Positions 51,290 through 58,922 of a stretch of DNA of 64,000 bases are shown piece after piece. Below the pieces are notes generated by a model. It was not told the DNA's origin. It worked only from the letters and a program-made list of their open reading frames with translations, and made no database searches. The stretch's first letter is position 1, and every line of letters starts with the position of its first letter. The stretch lies in assembly GCA_947447525.1 (NCBI GenBank), contig CANFJL010000003.1:124001-188000 (forward strand), given 5' to 3'. A program made the translations under genes and the position numbers. The DNA is from Flavobacteriales bacterium (GTDB taxonomy: Bacteria > Bacteroidota > Bacteroidia > Flavobacteriales_D > Crocinitomicaceae).

Positions 51290-52060
51290 TTATTTTTTTA
51301 GTTTAATTTTTGCTTGTTCCCAATAAAGATCCATCTCTTCTAAATTCATTTCACCAATATCTTTAGCGTCCTTTTCGATAAGTTGTTCCATTAATTGAAA
51401 TCGATTTAGAAATTTTAAATTAGTTTTTGCTAAAGCACTTTCTGGAGATATACCAATAAATCTAGCGTAATTTACTAATGAAAAAAGAACATCTCCAAAT
51501 TCTTCTTCTATGTGAGGAGAGGCTGAGTTTACCTCAACCTGTAATTCTTGTAGTTCTTCTTCTACCTTTTTCCAGACATCTTGTTTGTCTTTCCACTCAA
51601 ATCCAATTCCCTTCACTTTCTCTTGAATTCTAGTCGCTTTAACCAAGGCTGGCAGTGAAGAAGGAACTCCCTCTAAAACTGATTTTTTTCCTTCTTTTAA
51701 CTTTAATTTTTCCCAATTGGCTTTAACTTCCTCTTCATCTTGCACAATGGTATCGCTGTATATATGCGGGTGTCTATGGATTAATTTTTCGCAAATACCA
51801 TTCAATACACTGGTAACATTAAAAGCACCTTGTTCCTCTCCTAATTTGCAGTAAAAAACTAAATGAAGAAATAAATCACCTAATTCTCCTTGGACTTCTT
51901 TTAGGTCTTTTCCCGTGATTGCATCTGCTAATTCATAGGTTTCTTCTATGGTTAGATTGCGCAGAGACTCAAAAGTCTGCTTCTTATCCCAAGGGCATTT
52001 TTCCCTCAATTCATCCATTACGGTCAATAAGCGTTCAAATGCTTTTAATCTTTCATCCAT
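51290..52060 (-). CDS. mazG: Nucleoside triphosphate pyrophosphohydrolase MazG
   Basis: 256 residues, the size of the two-domain E. coli-type MazG. It hydrolyses (d)NTPs to monophosphates, a house-cleaning role. The first domain has DELREKCPWDKKQTFESLRNLTIEETYELADAI and GELGDLFLHLVFYCKLGEE. The second has KATRIQEKVKGIGFEW and EEFGDVLFSLVNYARFIG. The metal-binding E-x2-E and E-x2-D patterns are intact in both. It is divergent from the PagL-like gene; both -7 elements lie in the 55-bp gap. Confidence 0.96.
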   Translation of the reverse strand: MDERLKAFERLLTVMDELREKCPWDKKQTFESLRNLTIEETYELADAITGKDLKEVQGELGDLFLHLVFYCKLGEEQGAFNVTSVLNGICEKLIHRHPHIYSDTIVQDEEEVKANWEKLKLKEGKKSVLEGVPSSLPALVKATRIQEKVKGIGFEWKDKQDVWKKVEEELQELQVEVNSASPHIEEEFGDVLFSLVNYARFIGISPESALAKTNLKFLNRFQLMEQLIEKDAKDIGEMNLEEMDLYWEQAKIKLKK

Positions 52061-52067
52061 TTCGATG

Positions 52068-52075
52068 CAAAATTA
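52068..52075 (-). promoter_or_regulatory. mazG: Putative -7 element of mazG
   Basis: Minus-strand TAATTTTG matches TAnnTTTG and ends 7 bases before the mazG ATG. Confidence 0.45.
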
Positions 52076-52100
52076 TGTTTTAATCTCTAATACTATTGAT

Positions 52101-52108
52101 TATCTTTG
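52101..52108 (+). promoter_or_regulatory. Putative -7 element of the PagL-like gene
   Basis: TATCTTTG matches TAnnTTTG and ends 7 bases before the ATG at 52116. A TTG at 52113 is an alternative, less likely start. Confidence 0.5.
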
Positions 52109-52115
52109 TTAATTG

Positions 52116-53210
52116 ATGATAAAGATTTTAATTTTTAGTTGTTTTTTATTTGCGACAAGTTTGTTGTTTGCTCAAACACAATTTGATCGTGGTTTTGAAT
52201 ATCGTCAAAAAATCGGATTTCTCGCAGCGCACAGAGGAGTGATGGCACATATGCCAAGAGAAACAGCGAAGGCTATTGAGATTAGTTATATATTAAGAAC
52301 TAGAGGCACCAAAAACTGGCATCAAGCGTATCGTTACCCAACTATCGGAGGAACTTTGTTTTTAGGATCTGTCGGAAACACTTCTTTAATGGGAAATTAT
52401 GTTGGCGCATATGGATTTTCAGAATTACCCATGATCAAAACCAAGCATTATGATATGTCATTTAAATTGGGTTGCGGTGCAGGCTATACTTCAAAAATAT
52501 ATGACCCAATTAACAATCCTAAAAATGTCGCAGTAAGCACCCATCTTAATGCGATGATGTGCTTTGCCATTAAAAGTACTTATCGTTTTGGTCCGCATGC
52601 ACTTAATTCAGCTTTAGATATTACCCATTTTAGTAATGCAGCCTTTAAAGTGCCTAATTATGGTGTAAATATGCCTTATTTGTCTTTAGGATACGCATAT
52701 ATTTTTCAGCCAGCTGACGACAAAACTATTGCTGAAAAATCAAGACTTTTAGCGCCATTCAAAAGGCATTGGAATTATAGTGTTTTAGGAATTGGATCTT
52801 TGAAAGAGGTAATGCCAATTGGTGGAAAGAAATATCCTGTTTATGCTTTAAATTTCTCTGCACGACGTTTTTACAGTAACAAAGCTGGAGCCGAAATTGC
52901 CTTAGATGTAATTTCTAAACAAGCTGTTCTAGCTTATTTACCGTTGATTTCAAAATCTCAAATGGATATTCTTCAAGTAGGTGTTTTTGCTGCGTATCTG
53001 GTTCCCTTTGATCATTTTAATTTTGTTTTCGGAATGGGAGCCTATGTGAGAGATAAATATCAACCTGAAGATAGAATTTATACCAGAATTGGTTGTAGAT
53101 ATCAATTTTCCAATGGCTTGATGGCTAATTTCACCCTAAAAACGCATTGGGCTCGTGCGGATTATTTGGAGTGGGGACTTGGATATACTTTTAAGAATCG
53201 AACAAAATGA
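52116..53210 (+). CDS. PagL-like acyloxyacyl hydrolase (lipid A deacylase family)
   Basis: 364 residues. A signal peptide (MIKILIFSCFLFATSLLFAQ) precedes an outer-membrane barrel. The PagL-type active-site stretch is ALDITHFSNAAFKVPNYGVNMPYLSLGYAY, with the His and Ser of the H-x-S-N motif. KLGCGAGYTSKIYDP also fits PagL, where it lies in the barrel. PagL removes a 3-O acyl chain from lipid A; the Bacteroidota relatives are longer (a second barrel-like half follows, KRHWNYSVLGIGSLKEV onward). Substrate specificity is therefore uncertain. The gene overlaps the GIN lipoprotein gene by 4 bp. Confidence 0.85.
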   Translation: MIKILIFSCFLFATSLLFAQTQFDRGFEYRQKIGFLAAHRGVMAHMPRETAKAIEISYILRTRGTKNWHQAYRYPTIGGTLFLGSVGNTSLMGNYVGAYGFSELPMIKTKHYDMSFKLGCGAGYTSKIYDPINNPKNVAVSTHLNAMMCFAIKSTYRFGPHALNSALDITHFSNAAFKVPNYGVNMPYLSLGYAYIFQPADDKTIAEKSRLLAPFKRHWNYSVLGIGSLKEVMPIGGKKYPVYALNFSARRFYSNKAGAEIALDVISKQAVLAYLPLISKSQMDILQVGVFAAYLVPFDHFNFVFGMGAYVRDKYQPEDRIYTRIGCRYQFSNGLMANFTLKTHWARADYLEWGLGYTFKNRTK

Positions 53211-53944
53211 GAAAGATATTTTTCATGCTGATGTTATTACCGCTCGCATTTTCTTGTAAAAAAGCAAGTGAACGAAAGTGTTGGAAATCTGCTGGTCCTT
53301 ACGCTGAAAAAGTAATTCAATTGGGCGATTTTAATCGTTTGTTTTTAAAGGAGCATCTTCGATATACCCTCATTCAAGATTCGACCAATCAAATTGTTAT
53401 TAAAGGTGGTGTCAATATGATCGACTTTATTGAAGTGAATGGTGAAAATGGTTTGGTTTCTATTCGCAGTAGAAATAAATGTAATTTTTTCAGGAAATAT
53501 GCCATCGTTGATGTTGAAATCCATTACACCTCAATGATTAATATTGTTTTTGAAGGAACGGAATCATTAACTTGTTTGGATACGATGAAAACTAATTATT
53601 TAGCTTTGACGCTTAGAGATGGCGGTGGTTCTATGCATATGTTAGTCGATGCTTTTGATATTCGAACAGATCTCACACATGGTTGGGGCGACATGATGAT
53701 TGCAGGAAAAACCAATACTTCGCGATATCAATTATTAGGAGATGGATTCATTGATGCAAGCAATTTACACGTAAGAGATTCTATTAGTTTCATTTCCTAT
53801 TCTTCAACCATTCAAAAGATTAATGCTGAAAATTGCAAATTAAAATCAGAAATAAACGGCATTGGAGATATTTGGTATTATGGTATTCCTACTTCAATAT
53901 ATAATATCGAATACGGAAAAGGGAAATTGATAAACAAAAATTAA
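53207..53944 (+). CDS. GIN-domain (DUF2807) lipoprotein
   Basis: 245 residues. The N-terminus is a lipobox signal (MRKIFFMLMLLPLAFSC, lipidated Cys17) followed by KKAS. The body follows the GIN/DUF2807 beta-helix pattern: IQLGDFNRLFLKEHLRYTLIQDSTNQIVIKGG, NGLVSIRSRNKCNF, NIVFEGTESLTCLD, and LNEGNG-like LTHGWGDMMIAGKTNTSRYQLLGDGFIDASNL. Such proteins are common in Bacteroidota envelopes and have no settled function. It overlaps the PagL-like gene by 4 bp and is followed by a 50-residue membrane protein gene and a barrel gene. Confidence 0.85.
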   Translation: MRKIFFMLMLLPLAFSCKKASERKCWKSAGPYAEKVIQLGDFNRLFLKEHLRYTLIQDSTNQIVIKGGVNMIDFIEVNGENGLVSIRSRNKCNFFRKYAIVDVEIHYTSMINIVFEGTESLTCLDTMKTNYLALTLRDGGGSMHMLVDAFDIRTDLTHGWGDMMIAGKTNTSRYQLLGDGFIDASNLHVRDSISFISYSSTIQKINAENCKLKSEINGIGDIWYYGIPTSIYNIEYGKGKLINKN

Positions 53945-53953
53945 AAAATTATT

Positions 53954-54106
53954 ATGTTTGGTTTCGTGCTCATAATTCTTGTCCTTGTTGTTTTATATTT
54001 CTTTCTAAAACTATTTACTAAATTTTTTCTTTCGAGAAAACAAGAGGGTTCTCAAGAGCATGGAAATTTCTTAATTCGCATACTCTTAAAATTATTCATA
54101 AGGTGA
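53954..54106 (+). CDS. Small membrane protein of 50 residues
   Basis: I read an ATG at 53954 and a TGA at 54104-54106, giving 50 residues. The first half is one hydrophobic helix (MFGFVLIILVLVVLYFFLKL), followed by a basic stretch (FTKFFLSRKQEG) and a second amphipathic/hydrophobic end (FLIRILLKLFIR). It starts 9 bp after the GIN gene stop. Its stop overlaps the GTG start of the next gene, so translational coupling is likely. No family is recognised. Confidence 0.5.
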   Translation: MFGFVLIILVLVVLYFFLKLFTKFFLSRKQEGSQEHGNFLIRILLKLFIR

Positions 54107-55146
54107 TTCGATATATTTTATGTTTAATGCTAATATTGTCGTCGGGTTTATCAATCTATGCTCAATCAAATGACACCCAAAAATTGGACAGTCTTAAAAT
54201 CAGTGGATATTGTGATTTATACTCAGCACATGATTTTTTAAATCCTAATTCTTTAAGCGCGAATCTCTTTGTTTCCTCCAATCAATTAAACCAAGTTGCC
54301 ATTAATTTGGCCTATTTTAATATAGGTTTTTATAAAAATAATTTTTCATTTCAATTTACTCCCGCACTTGGAACTTTTATGCAAGCTAATTATCATGCTG
54401 AAAAAAAAGGAACCCGATGGATATTTGAAAGTTATGCAGGATGGTCTTTACATGGAAAGAAATTAAAGCAAATTGACGTGGGTGTATTTTCTTCTCCATA
54501 TACGCAAGAAAATCCAATATCAGCTCAACAAATCATGTACTCAAGAAGTTTGTCAGCAGAATATGTTCCTTATTATCTTTCTGGTATAAGAAATACCTTT
54601 CAACTTAAAAAGAATCTCAAATTCACTGCTTATTTAGTTAATGGATGGCAACATTTACCTTCACTTAGTTATTTACCCGCTTTAGGAACTTGCTTGTCTT
54701 GGACCAAAAAATCGTCCACTTTAAATTGGTCTTCTTATTTGGGAAATGAAAAAACCAAAAATAATCCTACTGCTACTTGGCGTTATTTTAATGAAGTTAA
54801 TGTAGAGCGACAATTTAAAAAGATTAAATTTCAATCATGTGCCTATTATGGTTTTCAAGTGGTGGATAAATCACTTAAACATTGGTGGCAAATGAATGCT
54901 ATTGCATCTTATTCCTTCAATTCTAAATGGAGTATGAATGGAAGAGTAGAATATATTAGAGATCGAGATGATATTCAAATCCAACAATATATTGATGCCA
55001 ATGGATTTCATTTTATTGGAACTAGTTTGGGCTTGAAATATAGACCCAATAACGCTATTTCAATAGGTACGGAATTGAAATCGATGCACAACAGAAATGG
55101 ACTTAATAATTTACTCGGTTTTATCTTTATTCAAACAAATTTTTAG
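54103..55146 (+). CDS. Outer-membrane beta-barrel, OmpL-like (BBP2 family)
   Basis: 347 residues from a GTG start. A signal peptide (MIRYILCLMLILSSGLSIYAQ) is followed by ISGYCDLYSAHDFLNPN and many amphipathic strands. The start wording and AGWSLHGKKLKQIDVGVFSSPYTQENPISAQQIMYSRSLSAEYVPYYLSGIR match the 'putative beta-barrel porin-2' group. It ends LNNLLGFIFIQTNF with a terminal Phe typical of barrels. It is probably a porin of unknown solute. The start overlaps the stop of the 50-residue gene, and xth follows 5 bp after its stop. Confidence 0.85.
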   Translation: MIRYILCLMLILSSGLSIYAQSNDTQKLDSLKISGYCDLYSAHDFLNPNSLSANLFVSSNQLNQVAINLAYFNIGFYKNNFSFQFTPALGTFMQANYHAEKKGTRWIFESYAGWSLHGKKLKQIDVGVFSSPYTQENPISAQQIMYSRSLSAEYVPYYLSGIRNTFQLKKNLKFTAYLVNGWQHLPSLSYLPALGTCLSWTKKSSTLNWSSYLGNEKTKNNPTATWRYFNEVNVERQFKKIKFQSCAYYGFQVVDKSLKHWWQMNAIASYSFNSKWSMNGRVEYIRDRDDIQIQQYIDANGFHFIGTSLGLKYRPNNAISIGTELKSMHNRNGLNNLLGFIFIQTNF

Positions 55147-55151
55147 AAAAT

Positions 55152-55916
55152 ATGAAAGTAATTTCCTTTAATGTCAATGGAATTAGGGCAATAACAAGCA
55201 AGAATTTCATTCAAGATATGAGTGCATTGGATCCTGTAGTTATTTGCTTGCAAGAGACAAAAGCAGATGTTGAACAAGTGAAATTAGCGGTAGCTCCACT
55301 TGGCGCCTATGAAGTATTCGCAAATGCGGCAGATAAAAAAGGATATTCTGGAACTGCTATTCTAACGAAGGTTAAACCGATTTCTGTTACCTATGACATG
55401 CGAATAGATGAGCATGACCATGAGGGAAGAATTGTCGCCGTAGAATTTGAAAAGTGTTTTGTGATTTCTGTTTATGTCCCCAATTCAGGTAGTGAATTAG
55501 CACGTTTATCCTATCGTCAACAATGGGATGCTGACTTTTTGGGATATTTGAAAGAATTGGAAAAATCTAAACCTGTTGTTGTTTGTGGTGACTTTAATGT
55601 AGCGCATACAGCTATCGATTTGGCGCGACCAAAGGAAAATTACAATAAAGCAGCAGGGTATATGCAAGAAGAGATTGATGGGATGAATAATTTTCTAGCC
55701 GCAGACTTTATCGATACTTTTAGACATTTCTATCCAAATGTATCAAAATACTCTTGGTGGAGTTATCGTGCTGGTGCTCGTGAAAAAAATGTAGGTTGGA
55801 GAATTGATTATTTTTTGGTTTCAGCTTCTTTTATTTCTAAAATCACTTCAGCTGCCATTCACAATGAAATTCATGGATCTGATCATTGTCCTGTAGCAAT
55901 CGAAATAGCAGATTAA
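55152..55916 (+). CDS. xth: Exodeoxyribonuclease III (Xth family AP endonuclease)
   Basis: 254 residues. It cuts DNA at abasic sites in base excision repair. MKVISFNVNGIRAI and CLQETKA (Glu in metal site) are at the N-terminus; Asp and Asn in VVCGDFNVAH, Trp and Asp in GWRIDYFLVS, and GSDHCPVAIEI (His catalytic) complete the active-site set. It is the last gene of the plus-strand run and meets the epimerase gene tail to tail after 1 bp. Confidence 0.96.
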   Translation: MKVISFNVNGIRAITSKNFIQDMSALDPVVICLQETKADVEQVKLAVAPLGAYEVFANAADKKGYSGTAILTKVKPISVTYDMRIDEHDHEGRIVAVEFEKCFVISVYVPNSGSELARLSYRQQWDADFLGYLKELEKSKPVVVCGDFNVAHTAIDLARPKENYNKAAGYMQEEIDGMNNFLAADFIDTFRHFYPNVSKYSWWSYRAGAREKNVGWRIDYFLVSASFISKITSAAIHNEIHGSDHCPVAIEIAD

Positions 55917-55917
55917 A

Positions 55918-56883
55918 TTAAAGGATGTTTTTTGAATACCAAGCAACTGTTCTATTAATCCCTTCTTGAATATTAATCTTAGGATCATAAGATAATAATT
56001 CCTTTGCCTTTTCAATGGAAGCCAGTGAATGAGGTATGTCTCCACTTCTTACTTCTTGGTAAATAGGATTAATTTCTAATATCTCAGGATGCTCTGCTCC
56101 AAGCGCTGTTCGTAAATAGTCGTAAAGTTGATTCAAGGTAGTCGCCTCTCCACACGCTACATTGTAAATTTGATTAATCGCTTCCTTCTGGCTAGTGAAA
56201 AGCGCCTGTAAATTGATATTCACTACATTATCGATATAGGTAAAATCTCGAGAAAAGGAACCGTCACCGTTGATAACGGGAGCTTCCTGCTTTAATAAGG
56301 ATTGAATAAACTTAGGGATTACTGCAGCGTATGCTCCTTCCGGATCCTGCCTTTTTCCGAAGACATTGAAATATCTTAATCCTATGAATTCCATACCATA
56401 TACTTTGGCAAAAACATCAGCGTACAATTCCCCTACATACTTGGTAATCGCATAAGGCGACATGGGTTTACCAATCCGATCTTCCATTTTTGGTAATTCT
56501 ATTGAGTCTCCATAGGTTGAACTGCTCGCAGCAAAAACAAATCTTTTAATACCAGCATTTCTAGTTGCTGTAATTATATTAAGGAAGCCATTGATGTTGA
56601 TGTCATTGGATGTGATTGGATCATTTATGGAACGTGGCACTGACCCTAATGCTGCAAGATGTAGTACTAAATCACAGTCTTTGACAGCGCTTTCACACAT
56701 CTCAAAAGATCTAATATCTCCTTCTATTATGGTGAAGTTGGGGTTTTCTGTTGCTTTTGCGATATTCTCTCTTCTTCCTGTCAAAAAATTATCCAAACAA
56801 ACTACTTGGTGTTTTTGATTAAGTAAGGCATCACATGTATTTGATCCGATAAAACCGGCTCCGCCAGTGACTAAAATGCGCAT
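55918..56883 (-). CDS. NAD-dependent nucleotide-sugar epimerase (WbpP-like)
   Basis: 321 residues. An SDR-type epimerase for UDP-GlcNAc or UDP-GalNAc. NAD motif GGAGFIG (7-13), LHLAALGSVPRS (the SVPRS loop), ASSSTYG with the catalytic Ser/Thr region, and Tyr144-x3-Lys148 (YAITK). FNVFGKRQDPEGAYAAVIPKFI and SRDFTYIDNVV are typical of WbpP/TviC-type epimerases, which act on N-acetylated sugars. A supporting role in surface glycan synthesis is likely, although it is 24 kb from the main glycan genes. It stands alone on the minus strand. Confidence 0.9.
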   Translation of the reverse strand: MRILVTGGAGFIGSNTCDALLNQKHQVVCLDNFLTGRRENIAKATENPNFTIIEGDIRSFEMCESAVKDCDLVLHLAALGSVPRSINDPITSNDININGFLNIITATRNAGIKRFVFAASSSTYGDSIELPKMEDRIGKPMSPYAITKYVGELYADVFAKVYGMEFIGLRYFNVFGKRQDPEGAYAAVIPKFIQSLLKQEAPVINGDGSFSRDFTYIDNVVNINLQALFTSQKEAINQIYNVACGEATTLNQLYDYLRTALGAEHPEILEINPIYQEVRSGDIPHSLASIEKAKELLSYDPKINIQEGINRTVAWYSKNIL

Positions 56884-56972
56884 TCAACTTATTTTTTATG
56901 TCCAAGAACAGCTCTCGAGTAGTAAAGTTATAAATTTTAGTTCAATTTCAATTTTTAGTCTCAAGTTTCAAT

Positions 56973-56980
56973 TAAATTTG
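56973..56980 (+). promoter_or_regulatory. pcm: Putative -7 element of pcm (TAAATTTG)
   Basis: TAAATTTG matches TAnnTTTG. Here the predicted leader would be about 67 bases, longer than for most genes in the window, and it ends with AGGAG 8 bases before the ATG. Confidence 0.4.
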
Positions 56981-57051
56981 TAACTATGTAAAATCCTAAA
57001 GATGTTTCAAGGATTTCAATAAATAGTGTTAAATAGATCAGGAGTTTTACA

Positions 57052-57708
57052 ATGAGCAGTCATCTTAAGGATACTTTTAAGCATAAAGGAAAGCGTAAAA
57101 TATTAATCGCGGAGTTAGTGGAAATGGGAATAAAAGATCAAGCAATTCTTGATGCATTTAATGAGGTTCCGCGTCATTTTTTCCTTGACCTTGCTTTTGA
57201 TGAACAAGCTTACACGAATATGGCCTTTCAGATTGGTTCTGGTCAAACAATTTCTCACCCCTTTACAGTTGCTTTTCAAACACAATTACTGGACTTGCAT
57301 AAAGCTGAAAAGGTGCTTGAAATTGGAACGGGTTCTGGATTCCAAACTTGTATTCTTTGTAAATTAGGCGTTCGGGTGTACACCATAGAAAGACATCACG
57401 ACTTGCATGATAAAGCGAGGAGAATGCTTACTTTCTTAAACTTGAATGCTCGAATGAATTTTGGTGATGGCTATAAAGGCATGCCCTCTCATGCACCTTT
57501 CGATAAAATATTAGTTACCTGTGGGGCTCCAGAGATTCCAGAGGAACTATTAAAACAATTAAAAATTGGTGGATTAATGGTTATTCCTGTTGGAGAAGGT
57601 AAGGAGCAGAAAATGTTGCGCATCAAAAAAATTGCCGAGGATGATGTAGATATAGAAGAATTTGGAACTTTTAAATTTGTCCCAATGTTGGAACGAACTG
57701 TTAAATAA
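57052..57708 (+). CDS. pcm: Protein-L-isoaspartate O-methyltransferase
   Basis: 218 residues. A repair enzyme that methylates damaged L-isoaspartyl residues in proteins. VPRHFF (40-44), GQTISHP (64-70) and the SAM motif VLEIGTGSGFQTCIL (88-102) are the family signatures, followed by RVYTIERHHDL, FGDGYKG and KILVTCGAPEIPEELLKQLK with GGLMVIPVG. An AGGAG lies 8 bases before the ATG, unusual in Bacteroidota, which rarely use Shine-Dalgarno sites. A sigma54 activator gene starts 5 bp after its stop. Confidence 0.95.
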   Translation: MSSHLKDTFKHKGKRKILIAELVEMGIKDQAILDAFNEVPRHFFLDLAFDEQAYTNMAFQIGSGQTISHPFTVAFQTQLLDLHKAEKVLEIGTGSGFQTCILCKLGVRVYTIERHHDLHDKARRMLTFLNLNARMNFGDGYKGMPSHAPFDKILVTCGAPEIPEELLKQLKIGGLMVIPVGEGKEQKMLRIKKIAEDDVDIEEFGTFKFVPMLERTVK

Positions 57709-57713
57709 TTGAA

Positions 57714-58877
57714 ATGAAAATATTAATCACAGATGATGAACGTGCTATTCGTAGAGCCTTAAGAGAAATCCTTGAATTTGAAGGATATCAAATCGAAGAG
57801 GCTGAAAATGGAATGGACGCACTTAAATTGTTGCGGGAGCAAACTTTTGATTTGGTTTTTTGTGATATAAAAATGCCTCAGTTAGATGGACTTGAATTGC
57901 TTTCAAAGATCAAAGAGGAAGGAATTAAAAGTTTGATTATTATGATTAGTGGTCATGGTACTGTGGAAACAGCTGTTCAAGCTATAAAAAATGGTGCCTT
58001 TGATTTTATCGAGAAACCACTTGATTTAAATCGAATCCTAGTTACCATTCGAAATGCGAAACTTAATACAGCTTTGGTTCAAGAAACGGTTCAATTAAAA
58101 AACACCATCAAGAAAATTAAAGGTACTTCCATTATTGGCGCTTCGAAAGCGATTAATGACATTAAATTGATGATTGAAAAAGTTGCTCCTTCTGATGCAA
58201 GAGTTTTGATTACAGGGTCAAATGGTTCCGGAAAGGAATTGGTGGCGCGCTCACTTCATGATTTGTCTTCTAGGAATACCATGCCATTCATTGAGGTTAA
58301 TTGCGCTGCAATACCAGCTGAATTGATTGAAAGCGAACTTTTTGGTCATGAGAAAGGCGCTTTTACTTCCGCTGTAAAAGATAAAAAAGGAAAATTTGAA
58401 TTGGCACACGGTGGAACTTTGTTTCTTGATGAAATAGGGGATATGTCGCTAAGTGCTCAAGCAAAAGTATTAAGAGCACTTCAAGAAAATGTAATTCAAA
58501 GAGTAGGAGGCGAAAAAGATATTAAGGTAGATTGCCGAATTCTTGCAGCTACTAATAAGGATTTACGAAAGGAAATCTCTGAAGGAAGATTTCGAGAAGA
58601 TTTGTTCCATCGCTTGGCTGTTATTCCAATTCATGTTCCCTCTTTGAATGAAAGAAAGGATGACATTTCGATTTTAGCCAATTATTTTATTGAAATTATT
58701 TGTGCTGCTCATGGTATCAAATGCAAACAATTTGATGCGGCTGCTTTAAAAGCCTTGGAATCAATTAATTGGACAGGAAATATTCGCGAATTGCGCAATG
58801 TGATTGAACGCTTAATAATCCTTTGCGATGAGGTGATTACCGCTGCTGATGTTAAACGATTTACTTCGATCTCGTAA
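57714..58877 (+). CDS. NtrC-like response regulator with AAA+ domain but no DNA-binding domain
   Basis: 387 residues. The receiver domain has acidic Asp7/Asp8, phosphoacceptor Asp51 ([11 protein letters not shown]) and Lys101 (IEKPLDL). The AAA+ domain has Walker A GSNGSGKE (168-175), GAFTSA (215-220) that contacts sigma54, and Walker [26 protein letters not shown] is the end of the AAA+ lid. The protein stops 22 residues later ([10 protein letters not shown]), so there is no Fis-type HTH. It would need a partner to find promoters, or it acts from solution. It follows pcm by 5 bp and precedes the YfhO gene. No histidine kinase is nearby. Confidence 0.93.
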   Translation: MKILITDDERAIRRALREILEFEGYQIEEAENGMDALKLLREQTFDLVFCDIKMPQLDGLELLSKIKEEGIKSLIIMISGHGTVETAVQAIKNGAFDFIEKPLDLNRILVTIRNAKLNTALVQETVQLKNTIKKIKGTSIIGASKAINDIKLMIEKVAPSDARVLITGSNGSGKELVARSLHDLSSRNTMPFIEVNCAAIPAELIESELFGHEKGAFTSAVKDKKGKFELAHGGTLFLDEIGDMSLSAQAKVLRALQENVIQRVGGEKDIKVDCRILAATNKDLRKEISEGRFREDLFHRLAVIPIHVPSLNERKDDISILANYFIEIICAAHGIKCKQFDAAALKALESINWTGNIRELRNVIERLIILCDEVITAADVKRFTSIS

Positions 58878-58922
58878 AATACTATAAAAACTATTAATTT
58901 TAAGTCTTAGATTTTAAAAGCT

